From the NCBI RefSeq assembly GCF_008831285.2, contig NC_045139.1, positions 18,644,354 to 18,708,353 on the forward strand: 64,000 nucleotides of DNA, written 5' to 3'. The position numbers and the translations under genes are program-made. Positions within the stretch are counted from its first letter, which is position 1. Each line of letters opens with the position of its first letter. The notes beneath the pieces were generated by a model. The model had not been told where the DNA came from, ran no database searches, and worked only from the letters and a program-made list of their open reading frames with translations. Positions 33,052 through 45,876 of this stretch are shown piece by piece. The DNA is from Nymphaea colorata. Lineage: Eukaryota > Streptophyta > Magnoliopsida > Nymphaeales > Nymphaeaceae.

Positions 33052-36000
33052 TCATATGTTCTTGCTTTCAAAATACTTTACCAAGTAGGTTTCCTCCCTG
33101 CAGTACTCGTATATGACTTTGTAGACTGCTATTAGGAGTTTGGGGAATCGTTTTGTCAGATAGACATCAAATCCATCAGGCATGTCTCCAAGATACTCCT
33201 GTTAGATCAGTTGGAAGAGACAGCTCATAAGCAGATGCAAGGCATCACTTACAATAAAACAACAGTAATCTAGTAATCAGATCCCAATGCACTCAATTAA
33301 TAATAATTTTTTTATAATGTTTTTCTCTACTAGTAATAGCAAATGGCAGGCAATGAAAGTGGAAAAGAGCTAGAGTCAAGTGAGACATTTACTTTTTGGT
33401 GTCTCTGGTGTTTACTTTCATTAGATTTGACAAACGCACAAATGTATAATTCTTCTAGCCAATTCTATTTACGATTTTTACTAGATAACAGAACAGAAAA
33501 CCGCACCAAGTTACTGAAACATTTTTGACGTCTAGGACCATAAATCCACATGCAGTTCACAAAAAGACAGAGAGTTTCTGAATTTTTCGCAAACATTAGT
33601 AAATAATTAAATAAAGTGTAATAACACAAGTGTTCCTGCAAAAACAGATCATCCACTTGTAATGATCCTGTAAAGATGAAGTGCAGCCCAAGAAGCACTA
33701 TTGAATTTGCTGCCATGGTATGTCCATGGTGGCACTGATTTAATAACACGACCAAAGAATAACAATTAATTCTAAGAATATTAGGCATGACAGATACAGG
33801 ATTAGCTAAATAGTATGCGACACCAAAAGAACTGCCACAGAGTGAAAAAGAGAATAGGATACACATTTGCCATATTCTTCGACTTTAAGTAAACCAAACA
33901 ACAAGCACGATTAAACACTGTTTTTACTAGTGATGGTTCTCAATACTCTGCAAGCCACTCAACTAGTTTCTTGTACAGATTAATGCCACCATTTGGATTA
34001 GTGCCTTCATGAACACTTTCAGCATTATATGGTATCTTAATGCCAGAATTTGGATTCATGCTTTCATGAACACTAGACAATATGAAGCAGAAAGTTTACT
34101 TCACAAGTTTTTTTTTTTTTTAATTTCCAAGATTAGCAGTGAATAGCAACAGAATCAAACATAGGAAACCATGTGTACTCCAAAAAAAAAAGTCACAAAG
34201 TCTTCTTCAGGGAGGCAAGGAACCACACACTAAAACAAAATGAAATTTTGTTAGATGAAGAAGAGAAGCAAAGAGGCTTCAATCAGACACACACACACCA
34301 GGAGCAAACATTAGAGAAGGTTCTACAAGCAGCACTTTTACAAAGCCAAGTAAAATAAACCACCACACCCTTCGGTTCACAAGAAATAAGGAAACTGTGC
34401 CATATGTAGCTAAATAGTGGCAGATGACTATAAGGAGCCAAACCGATTAAACTTATACCTGTACTTGTTTGGGAAACTCTATATAATGATTCCATTTGTT
34501 TCGAATGAGCCTGAGAAGATGCCTAGTGCTGTTTGCATTGTATCGCCTGTGATTACCAATACTTCCAAGAAACACAGAATCAAACTTGATTTCCCAGTTG
34601 TCCCCAAAAACCTCCGGTCCAATGCACTCAATTGCTTCCAAAAGGTCAGATTGCTTCTCTCTGTCCTCTAGTTCTATTCTGTCACTACTGTCTCGAAGAA
34701 ATGACAGACGCATCTCAGAGCTCCAGAATAGAGGATGCAGCAACACTTTGTGTGCCAATGGCCTGAGATAACCACTTAACTAGTTCAGATCACAATGTTC
34801 ATAGCCGTTCAGTTCATTTAATGAAGAAAAAAATGTAGACTTTATGTACAGCAAAGCATAGTCATGATATATCAATATTGTGCTTTATCACTACATCAGC
34901 ATAAGCTGTTTCTAAAGGAAAATCTCTCAAGATTTTCAAAACCTTTTGGAAAGGTATTTCACACAATATTATCGCCATATTCCCCAACACAAGAAAAACT
35001 GCTTTTAATTATATGATTCTACCTTTTGCTTATTTTAAATTTAATACTATTTTGAATCTTTATCAGTATACCTTTTATTATTTATCATTTTTACATTTTC
35101 AATTCTTTTATTCACAAGAAAAGCAACTTTGTCAAAAAAAAAACCCAACAAGAACCTCCCAATACAAACCCGGGAACTATATTTGCGAGTCTGCAACTAT
35201 TCAGCAAACAAAAAAAGATGGATCTGGAAGAAAATCAAGAAACTCCTACCTCAGTGAAGGTTCAGGTTGCAAAAGTTGGGAGAAAAGATGAACAGCTTCT
35301 GGAATATGTTCAACCAAAGAAAGATCAGGTTGACCTTTTGCAATATTTGTGTCTCTTTCGAAGTTATTCCCAAAAGGATGACGACCTTTAGTGATACAAA
35401 AGAAAAGAACACAGCCTAGACTGAACAAATCCAATGCAAATGTCTGGGATCCTCCGAGAAGGAGCTCTGGTGCTTGCCATCCAGAACTACCAGCTCCTGC
35501 AGCACAAAAGAATGTTAAGAACTAAAGTTGCTATAGTAATTGCCAGTTGTTACCTTAGATCACAAGGAGAAGTTCTAATACAATTAGGTTATTAACTGTA
35601 TGGAATGGCATGAATCCTCCTCACCTGTGTAATTATTTGTTAGAGAAGATTTTCCATCAGAAAGGCTTTTACTTATACCCATGTCAGACAGTTTTGCACA
35701 TAGAGGCTTTCCAGCACTTATCAATACATTCTGGGGCTTCAAATCCCTGTGTATTATTTTTAGGTCATGTAAATGAGCAAGTCCAGAAACCATACCCCTG
35801 GAAAAGCAAAAACACGAAAGAAAAAGTATCAGACGAGACGGGGTTTGCCGGTTCGCTACTGCAATCCTCAAGAAAAACATAATCACAAATATGAAAACAG
35901 AGAATCCTAGTATCCAGTATCTCAACTTAAGCACAGCATGAGGAAAAAGATACAAAGTTCAATGGCAGTTCACCAATACCATGTACAAGCATAAAAAATG

Positions 36001-39000
36001 CTAACTAAACAGGTAGATCCTACTATCTTACATGTCATGGAAAAGAATAAATATCCAGAAACTCTTTATTCTAGACAAAAATGGTAAAGCAAGACTCCAG
36101 CTCAGATTGGCAGCTTTCACAATTGTTACTTGATCAAAAGCGAAGTTTTTTGACCCATTGAGAGCTCTAGAAGAAATATTTTGCAATACAGAGCTGGAAA
36201 TATGACCTCAACTATTATCTATTTCTTCTTGTCCAAACAGGTCCACACACCAAATTCATATGTTGACAACAGATGTTAAGGCAAGAAGGTCCCACAAATA
36301 CATCGCTTAAGATAACTAATTTCTGCCCACCAACAAGGAATGCAGAAGAAGGAAAACTTCTCTACCAAATAACAGCATTTATTACTGCCATACTATGAAT
36401 ATGGCTGGGTGAGAAGGACGTTAAACTATGTATGACTAAGATATGACAGCTGGATGATTCAATTTCGCCTATTTACTAGTCTAGACATGAACACCAAATA
36501 TAGTGTCAGAACAAGAGAGAAGGCATGCCAGACAATCAGTGGTAATCATATCATAGAGAGATGACAAATTGTCAATTGTTTTATGACCACTCGAAGCCAG
36601 ATGCCTAAACAGTGAAGTCCATAAAGCCATAAACTAAGTTGAAAGACCAATGTTCACAGTACAGGCACTGTCCTCCTTCCCTTTTGTAAAGGAGAACCAT
36701 GTAGTGTTAATCTGATTCTCTTACCTTTAATAAGATGGAAAAAGTGTTACGTGTAATGTTCCTTTCATAGACCTTCAATTATTTCAAGCTTTCGCCTGTT
36801 TTAAAGAAAATATTCGTTTTGAGTGATCACCAGTGGAGGTGTCTCGAGCACATTGTTGCATATGTCTAAAGCAAAGAAACAGTTAAAAGAAATAATCAAT
36901 GGGATAGCAGCCAAAGCATTATAAATTACCATGAAAGTTCAAGTTGTTGCATATAAATCAGCATGCCACAAGATTAGGGCCAGGAATATTGTATTACTTT
37001 GAACATCATGTCATCCACTAAATTTTCCTCCTTGGGAAAGAAATATAGCACGCCTGAGTTGTATAGAGTCAATATAAACACAATCCAAGTACATAAAGGA
37101 TGCATGACAATACATACCAAACAAAGTAAACAAGCAAGAAAAAAAAGGAGGCGAATTTATAAATATGTCAAACACAAAACCATGCATTACACTCGAAGAA
37201 GCTAGAAGGTTAGTAGCAAACCTCATCAATCCTAACAGTTGTGTTGAAGGATATCCATTTTTTTTCCACAACTCAATACCTTCAATACCATCAATCAGTT
37301 CCACCTGCGAATCTGATCTACTCTTAATGTTTGAAACATAAATATCAAAAGAAGGATCGTCTTGTGAAAGTGGTGCATAGAGGTCAACTAATTCACCAAG
37401 GCTGCAAGCGCAACGCTCCAGTGCAAGGTAAACAAAGTCAGGATCATACTCCACACCATACCATCTGACAATATTTGGATGGTTATCAGATCGAAGGAGA
37501 GCTTCAACTTCTTTGCTAGCTACATTACTGTGTGCACGCACAAGACGCTTTATAGCAGCAAGACGGCCATTAAAGGTTCCTTGAAGAACCACAGTACCAT
37601 TGCTTCCTTTTGCAATTTCAATGCTAGACACAAAAAGATTCCCAATTGTGCGCCCCCCACCTTGATTTCCTTTCATAGTACCATCCAGTGATTCATTATC
37701 AATTTTTTCTATATATGAATGTTTGTGCACGTCCAATGCTGTTGTTTCTGCTGAAGAAAATTTATCCTGCATATCAGTCATCATCGTGCTTTTGGTATTG
37801 CCACTTTTTTTAGATTTTCGCTTTTTGCTGGTTACAGGTGTCTTCTTTGTTGAATTTGACTGCTTTCCGCGATCTCTAATATTCAAAAACATCATCAACA
37901 ATATTACCAAAGGTATAATTACAATGAAAAAAATAAAACCAGGAGCAAGTAAGATGTGAATCACATCCTTGCGTGAATCAGGATCCTTCACTTCATTTTG
38001 TATCATCTCGACTTGTACAGCAGGGAATTTTGGTTCATAAACTGTTATGGCACCATAGGGGTCATCAATAGATTCGTCCACATATTTCTGCTTTAGCATG
38101 TTGATTTTTACTTTCTCATCAGATGGCAACAATGCCAAAGGGTTCCCCTTGTCTAGCAAATAAGAAGGATTGGGATCCATCTGCAGATCATGAAGGATTT
38201 TGTTTTTTTCCAGTACTCGAAGTGCCTCCAAGCCCTTGTTAGTCCATTGGCCTGCCGGCAGATAAGGAGACAATGCCTTTTCCTGCAAATAAGAAATGAA
38301 TCTATGCTTTTCTAGTACTCGAAGGGCCTCCAAATTCTTGTTAACATTTTCAGGTCCATGTTGTTGATTTGCAGGCTCATTTGCCAGTAATTTGTCAAGA
38401 ACAAGATAAGTTACACCGTCCCTTATAATCTTAGGGTGATGTGATCTGGAGACTGAAAATGTTGTTTGGCACTTGAAAGGATTTTTATAGCCATCCTGAC
38501 TTTCCCGATTAAGTTCACCTGTGGCAATGTCTTGTACCCCAGCATATCCATTGGGTGAATTTTGGCAAAGAGAAGTAGCTTGAATTGCAGCAACAGTCAC
38601 ATTCCACAGAGTAGTTTTGTTTGGAGCATATGACGTAAATGAATAATCAGTTCTTGTGATGAAAATAGGTTTGACAGATTCAAGGGTGCTTGGCTGTATC
38701 TGAGCTCCAGTACGCTCCTTGGGAAGTACCAAATTTTCCTGGTAATCATCCTGTACTTTCACTATCACCTTGTCGTCATTACCATCACTGTCATTCTCTG
38801 AACCATATCTATGAATCAATTTCCCATCCCTTTCATTTACAAGAAAAGCAGTTGTCTTCTTTGACCCAAGAATAACCTCTCCAGTATCTGATATAAGTGG
38901 CAGAGCAGACACAAATTCTTCTGGTGAGAATGGCATCTTCTGCATGTGGAACAAGACATAAAAACAAAATTCCAAGTCATTGCTCATGACAGGAGCAAAA

Positions 39001-40047
39001 ACATGGTCGTTTGACCTTAGTTCAGACTTACCATGCTACCTTTATTCCTGGAATGCACATAGAGATCCCAATCCTCACCACAGTATATGTAGGAATCGCC
39101 TTCCAATCTTGCTTCCCTGGATTGACGCTTTCTACCAAGGCCAGAAGAACAATTATTATCATCCCCATCATTGACAGGCCTCCGATAGGACGAAGTTAGT
39201 GGAGGGCCAGATTTGAACGACCAGCGGGATCGCCCAGACTCCAAATCAATAAAATGTATGTCACCATCCAAGTGAGCAACAAGAGGCAGCTGCTTCTCAC
39301 TGTTTAACGTGTGAAACACATATTCAGTTTGCAATATACATAATGTGAAAAGGGAAACAAAACAACTCGTTCAGCTAAATATAAGGCACCACAGTAATCA
39401 GAAAGAGATCACTTCAGTTTTCATTTAAACAAAAAAGAGCTGATGGGAAAACATAAGACACAATTCAGCAAAGAACTAAACATAAAATGCAGGCGGAAAG
39501 TTCATATGATGGCTAGAAAAACTAAACCAAGAGAATAAACAACTAAAAGAAACCGCGGACCACGACGGGGACAAGTTCGGGAAATCTCCCTGAATTTGCT
39601 AGTAAGACCAACAAAGAAACGACAAGATCCAGCTCAGTCCCAGTACGTGAAAAATCTATTAGAACTCCGAGAACAAGTTTAGAAACCACTAAAACAACTC
39701 GATCATAGTGCTACGCAATTATGTATGAGACAGACCTGGAATAACACCGAAAACTAAAGATCAGCATACGCGGTGAACAAACGAGGCATGACCTTTACTA
39801 AGGGAATCAGGATTCCCGAGAAACCTAAGAAATCCAGATACCTCAAGTACAAATGGCTCTTCGATAGTGCAGTCCCAGCTCTGGTGACGTCGCTATCCGC
39901 ATCAGGAAGTGCCTTCAACGCCCTTAATGGAGCCCGAACCTCGCCGTGGTCCCCGACGGAAGACGGACTCACCGACGCAAGGCCGGCGCACAGAAGAGCG
40001 AGGAAGAGAAGCAAATTAAACCCTCTGAAAACCGAGCTACAAGCCAT
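33052..40047 (-). CDS. IRE1: IRE1-type ER stress sensor kinase/endoribonuclease
   Basis: ER membrane sensor of the unfolded protein response; on stress it oligomerises and its RNase part splices bZIP60-type mRNA. Exons: 40047-39842, 39299-39032, 38939-37222, 35797-35625, 35496-35250, 34762-34459, 33198-33052, all in phase, 1020 residues. Parts: signal peptide (GFNLLLFLALLCAG), luminal sensor to about residue 470, one membrane span about 485-507 (FIFFIVIIPLVILLMMF), kinase with loop KGSNGTVV (about 604), HRDLKPQNVLI (about 745) and SDMGISK (plants have DMG where most kinases have DFG), then the KEN RNase from about 870 with YNANSTRHLLRLIRNKWNHY. It is longer than Arabidopsis IRE1A and IRE1B, as I remember them (800-900 residues), mostly in the luminal part, which holds a 34-residue tandem repeat. 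An upstream in-frame ATG at 40065 would add six residues. The LTR array begins about 360 bases upstream of the start. Confidence 0.94.
38211..38342 (-). repeat. 34-codon repeat inside the IRE1 luminal domain
   Basis: Two in-frame copies, period 102 bases, encode NKNLEALRVLEKHRFISYLQ and NKGLEALRVLEKNKILHDLQ with similar spacing to a following YL motif. The bases 'tactcgaag.gcctccaa' recur at 38214 and 38315. It lies in the membrane-near part of the luminal domain, a poorly conserved linker region in the family. Confidence 0.85.
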
Positions 40048-40409
40048 AATTTCAGGTACATGCATGATCAACCAACAAGGGCCAAATGGGCAGAACCGGT
40101 TCGAAGATTAACGGCGATCCAACGAATTGGGGAGCAGAGAAAACCGGAGAAATACGCCGTCCAAGCGGAGAAATTCATCAAGATAAGGAAATAACCATAG
40201 ATTAAAGTGGCGGGAGAGAACAAAATCAGGAGAAGAACAAAATCAGAAGGAGAGGAAGGGAACAACAAGGCTGGTTAGAACAAGAGAGGATCTTCTTGGC
40301 TTCCTTCGTCGTCGGGTTTATCTCTTTCTTTGTAGAGTCAAAACAGCAACACTTCCCCGGATCTAACGGCTGACGAGCGAGACGGCGCACTGCGTTTCTT
40401 TCCGTCCCA

Positions 40410-40672
40410 GCGGCAAATGGTCGGACCATTGGCTTTTTTTAACGTTTATACGTTGTTGGTTGGAAGGAGAGTGTCGTGGGGTTGTGGCAAACTGACGAGA
40501 ATATACGAAAGATCTCATGTCATGGTTTTTTACTCATCAAAAAATAAATAATTATCTAAACTAATTAGGTAGGATTCTAGTTAAAGTTTATTTATTAAAA
40601 AATGAGCTTTTCAAATTAATCACTAAGAATTTTAAATTTACAATCAAATGACAAAATACATATTGTCCTATA
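40410..40672. repeat. IRE1-upstream segment, first copy of the flank repeated in the LTR array
   Basis: This segment begins CGGCAAATGGT and ends at the 5-base CTATA before the first LTR. It is repeated at 42962-43268 and 45574-45876, each time directly before an LTR. Here it is about 40 bases shorter than in the other two copies. It lies within the upstream region of the IRE1 gene, so host DNA was amplified with the element. Confidence 0.85.
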
Positions 40673-42704
40673 TGTCACGAGCTGACACTTTCGAGCCCTG
40701 CTTGGCTCGCACGGCACCGAAGGTTTTCCTAAAGCCTTCGATCAGCCTGACTCTCTCTTGAGTTAGTGGAAGCGTTCATCAATCTGTTGGAACTGTAGAC
40801 TAAACGAGGAGTGCAAAGCACTCGAGACACACCATCACCTAGGTTTTATTCCAGTATAGACCATCAGCAAGCCGTAGCCATGAGGCCCTGTCAAAACTTC
40901 GTCATTCCTCCAAGTGTCTATCTATTTCCATACGAAATCTGAGTGGAGGCAAACTTCCCTTGAAAGGAAGTCCTCAGCCGAAGCCAGTTAACGATTATAT
41001 GTCATTAACTAAAGCGACCGACTATCGCCCTACTCGATAATGAGCATTCACATGCTCACCCCCGTGTGACTCTACGCGGTTGTGGAACGCAGCATATGCG
41101 TCCACTGGGAGAATTGGTCCTAACCCACGCGCACTCCCTTGTGCATCCAAACACTACGCGTGGAGAACTCATTCGATTCCCCAACGACGGACTTGCACTT
41201 CCAAAGGGACCGCTGATCTTAATGCATTTATACGCTTTGTCATCGCACCACCGCGCTGCACATTCCACGTGCATTGTTTTCTGTTGACTCGACGTCCGAT
41301 TGAATCTCACATGCTTTCCGAGCTTATGCCTAAACTGGCCAAGCAGCATATCCATCTACTAGCTTGGCCGGGCTAAACACAGTCGGCCGACAATACTCTC
41401 CCACCGCCAAAATCGTCATTGTCCTCAATGACTTTGCCCCGAGCGAGAGAAGTTCAGCAACCATTCCCTTCATTTCTTTTAAACTGAACCTAAGTCTGTT
41501 CGTCTGGTTGACGCACCCATCACGTCGCGGCAACTCGCCTATCGGGTGTTTTGCCTCTAGTCAATTCCTTAGTATCTTCCCATTTTTCTATCATTGTTTG
41601 CACTTTTTCTTAATAAAGTCCGGAACATTTCCGACAACCACTAAGCCTCAAATTTCCAAGCTTTGTTGCCAATCCGTGCACATGCTCCGTCCTCGAGTCA
41701 TGTCAATACTTTGGGCACTTGCCCTCCTGGACAATCCTTTTCCACGTCAGGTCTCTTACCCTATCTGTCTCAGCGAGCAGCTCTCTTGGCCCTTCTGCTC
41801 TTTGGAACGTATGATCTCCATCTGGCAACACCAAGACGGTCACCTGAACCAGTGTCCGACGAACATGCCCAAACCCTTAGGGCACCAAAGAAGCCAACAT
41901 TTCTCTGAATCACTTGTTTGTTATCATCGCAGCGTTCTCATCTTTCAAGTTTCTTCCGAGAAATCGTTTGCTCTGATACCACTTGTCACGGGCCGACTCT
42001 TTCAAGCCATGCTTGGCTCGCGCGGTGCCGAAGGTTTCTCCAAAGCCATCGGCCAGCCTGACTCCCTCTTGAGTTAGCGGAAGCGTTCATCAACCTGTTG
42101 TGACTGTTGACTAAACGAAGAGTGCAAAACACTCGACACACCATCACCCAGATTTATCCCATTGTAAACCATCGACAAGCCGTTGCCATGAGGCCCTGTC
42201 AGAACTTCGCCATTCCTCCAAGTGTCTATCTATTTCCATACGAAATCTGGGTGGGGGTAGACTTCCCTTGGGAGGAAGTCCTCAGCTGAATCCAGTTGAC
42301 GACTATATGTCATTAAGTAAAGCGGCCAACCATCGCCCTACTCGACGATGAGCATTCACTTGCTCACCCCTGCGTGACTCTACGCGGTTGTGGAACAAAG
42401 CATATGCGTCTACTGGATGAATGGCTCCTAACTCACGCGCACCCTCTTGTGCATCCAAACACTACGCGTGGGGAACATATTCGATTCCCCAACGACGGAC
42501 TTGCACTTCCAAATGGACCGCTGATCTTGATGCATATATATGTCTTGTCGTCGCACCACCGCGCTGCACATTCCACGTGCATTGCTTTCTGCTTGACTCG
42601 GCGTCCGATTGAATCTCACATGCTTCCCGAGCTTATGTCTAAACTGGCCAAGCAGTATATCCATCTACTAGCTTGGTCGGGCCAGACACAGTCGGCCGGC
42701 AACA

Positions 42705-43268
42705 CTCTCCCATCGCCAAAATCGTCACTGTCCTCAATGACTTTGCTCCGAGCGAGAGAAGTTCAGCAATCATTCCTTTCATTTCTTTCGAACTGAGCCT
42801 AAGTTCGTTCGTCTGGTTGATGCACCCGTCACGTCGCGGCAACTCACCTATCAGGTGTTTTGCCTCTAGTCAATTCCTTAGTATCTTCCCATTTTTCTAT
42901 CACTGTTTGCACTTTTTCTTAGTAAAGTCCAGAACATTTCCGACGACCACTAAGTCTCAAACAACAAATGGTCGAACCATTGGCTTTTTCTTAACGTGAC
43001 CACCTTTATACGTTCTTGGTTGGATGAGGAGTGTCGTGGGGTTGTGGCAAACCGACGCGAATATACGGAAGATCTCAGGATCAAGTGTCATGGTTCTTTA
43101 CCGTTACTATAGTTTGGTAATTTATCAAAAAATAGATAATTGTCTATACTGAACTGACCAGACAGGTAGGATTCTAGTTGAAGTTTATTTATTGAAAATG
43201 GGGTTTTCAAATTAATCACTAAGTAGTTTAAATTTACAAGCAAATGACAAAATACATATTGTCCTATA
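42705..43268. repeat. Array junction: partial internal region plus IRE1-upstream copy 2
   Basis: From 42705 to about 42961 lies an incomplete copy of the element's internal region. At 42962 it switches to the second copy of the IRE1-upstream segment, which ends in CTATA at 43264-43268. The switch point shares 'caaatgg' with the first flank copy. Confidence 0.85.
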
Positions 43269-45316
43269 TGTCACGGGCTGACTCTTTTGAGCCCTGCTTT
43301 GCTCGCACGACGCCGAAGGTTTCCCCAAAGTCTTCGGCTAGCCTGACTCTCTCTTGAGTTAGCGGAAGCGTTCATCAACCTGTTGGAACTGTAGACTAGA
43401 CGATGAGTGCAAAGCACTCGGCACACTATCACCCAGGTTTTATCCCACTGTAGACCATCGGCAAGCCGTGGCTATGAGGCATTGTCAGAACTTCGTCATT
43501 CCTCCAAGTGTCTATTTATTTCCATGCGAAATCTGGGTGGGGTTGACTTCCCTTAGAAGGAAGTCCTCAGCCGAAGCCAGTTGACGACTATATGTCATTA
43601 AGTAAAGCGGCCGACCATTGCCCTACTCGACGATGGACATTTACTTGCTCACCCATGCGTGACTTTACACGGTTGTGAAACGCAGAATATGCGTCCACTG
43701 GGAGAATTGCCCCTAACCCACGCACACCCCATTGTGCATCCAATCTCTACGCGTGGGGAAGTCATTCGATTCCCCAACGATGGACTTGCACTTCTAAAGG
43801 GACCGCTGATCTTGATGCATTTATATGTCTTGTCATCGCACCACCGCGCTGCACATTCCACGTGCATTGCTTTCTGTTGACTCGGCGTCCGATTGAATCT
43901 CACATGCTTCCCGAGCTTATGCCTAAACTGACCAAGCAGCATATCCATCTACTAGCTTGGCCGGGCCAGACAAAGTCGGCCGGCAACACTCTCCTACCGC
44001 CAAAATCTTCAATGACTTTGCCCCGAGCGAGAGAAGTTCAGCAACCATTCCCTTCATTTCTTTTGAACTGAGCCTAAGTCTGTTCGTCTGGTTGACGCAC
44101 CCGTCACGTCGCGGCAACTTGCCTATCGAGTGTTTTGCCTCTAGTCAATTCCTTAGTATCTTCACTCTTTTCTATCACTGTTTGCACTTTTTCTTAATAA
44201 AGTCTGGAACATTTCTGACGACCACTAAGTTTCAAACTTCTAAGCTTTGTTGCCAATCCGTGCACATGTTCCGTCCTCGAGTCATGTCAACACTTAGGGC
44301 ACTTGCCCTCCTGGACAATCATTTTCCACGTCGGGTCTTTTACCCTATCTGTCTCAGTGAGCGGCTCTCTTGGGCCTTCTGCTCCTGACGCCCAGATACC
44401 ATCTTTGGAACGTGTGATCTCCATCTGGCCAACACCAACGCGGTCACCTGAACCAGTGTCCGACGACCATGCCCAAACCCTTAGGGCACCAAACAAGCCA
44501 ACATTTCTCTGAATCACTTGTTTGTTATTATCGCAGCGTTCTCATCTTTCAAGTTTCTTCCGAGAAATCATTTGCTCTGATACCACTTGTCACGGGCTGA
44601 CTCTTTCGAGCCCTGCTTGGCCCGCACGGCACCAAAGGTTTCTCCAAAGCCTTCGGCCAGCCTGGGCCAGCCTGACTCTCTCTTGATTTAGCGGAAGCGT
44701 TCATCAACCTGTTGGGACTGTGGACTAAACGAGGAGTGCAAAACACTCGGCACACCATCACCCAGATTTATCTCATTGTAAACCATCGGTAAGCCGTTGC
44801 CATGAGGTCCTGTCAGAACTTCGTCATTCCTCAAGTGTTTATCTATTTCCATGAGAAATCTGGGTTGGGGTAGACTTCCCTTGGGAGGAAGTCCTCAGCC
44901 GAAGCCAGTTGACGACTATATGTCATTAAGTAAAGCGGCCGACCATCGTCCTACTCGACGATGAGCATTCACTTGCTCACTCTCGCATGACTCTACGCGG
45001 TTGTGGAACACAGCATATGTGTCCACTGGGAGAATTGCCCCTAACCCATGCGCACCCCCTTGTGCATCCAAACACTACGCGTGGGGAACTCATTCGATTC
45101 CTCAACGACGGACTTGCACTTCCAAAGCGACCGCTGATCTTGATGCATTTATACGCCTTGTCGTCGCACCACCGCGCTGTACATTCCACGTGCATTGCTT
45201 TCTGTTGACTCAGCGTCCGATTGAATCTCACATGCTTCCCGAGCTTATGCCTAAACTGGCCAAGCAGCATATTCATCTACTAGCTTGGCCGGGCCAGACA
45301 CAATTGGCCGGCAACA

Positions 45317-45876
45317 CTCTCCCACCGCCAAAATCGTCATTGTCCTCAATGACTTTGCCCCAAGCGAGAGAAGTTCAGCAACCATTCTCTTCATTTCTTT
45401 TGAACTGAGCCTAAGTCTGTTCGTCTAGTTGACGCACCCGTCACGTCGCGACAACTCGCCTATCGGGTGTTTTGCCTCTGGTCAATTCCTTAGTATATTT
45501 CCATTTTTCTATCATTGTTTGCACTTTTTCTTAGTAAAGTCCGGAACATTTCCGACGACCACTAAGTCTCAAACGGCAAATGGTTGGACCATTGGCTTTT
45601 TCTAAATGTGTCCACCTTTATACGTTCTTGGTTGGATGGGCAGTGTCGTGGGGTTGTGGCAAACCGACGTGAATATACGGAAGATCTCAGGATCAAGTGT
45701 CATGGTTCTTTACTGTTACTATAGTTTGGGAATTTATCAAAAAATAGATAATTGTCTATACTGAACTGACAGGTAGGATTCTAGTTGAAGTTTATTTATT
45801 AGAAAATGGGGTTTTCAAATTAATCACTAAGTAGTTTAAATTTACAAGCAAATGACAAAATACATATTGTCCTATA
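45317..45876. repeat. Array junction: partial internal region plus IRE1-upstream copy 3
   Basis: Same structure as the junction at 42705-43268: incomplete internal region to 45573, then the flank segment from 45574 (CGGCAAATGG) to CTATA at 45872-45876. Both junctions break at the same base of the internal region, so they are copies of one event. Confidence 0.85.

Noticed and set aside
32873-33088. Small gene encoding the repeated GPRIDI..AGK sequence
   Set aside because: It is a two-copy tandem repeat in the IRE1 3' UTR on the opposite strand, with no start context or known domain.
35650-35700. DMG instead of DFG in the IRE1 kinase as a defect
   Set aside because: Plant IRE1 proteins normally have DMG or a similar variant; the HRD motif and KEN domain are normal.
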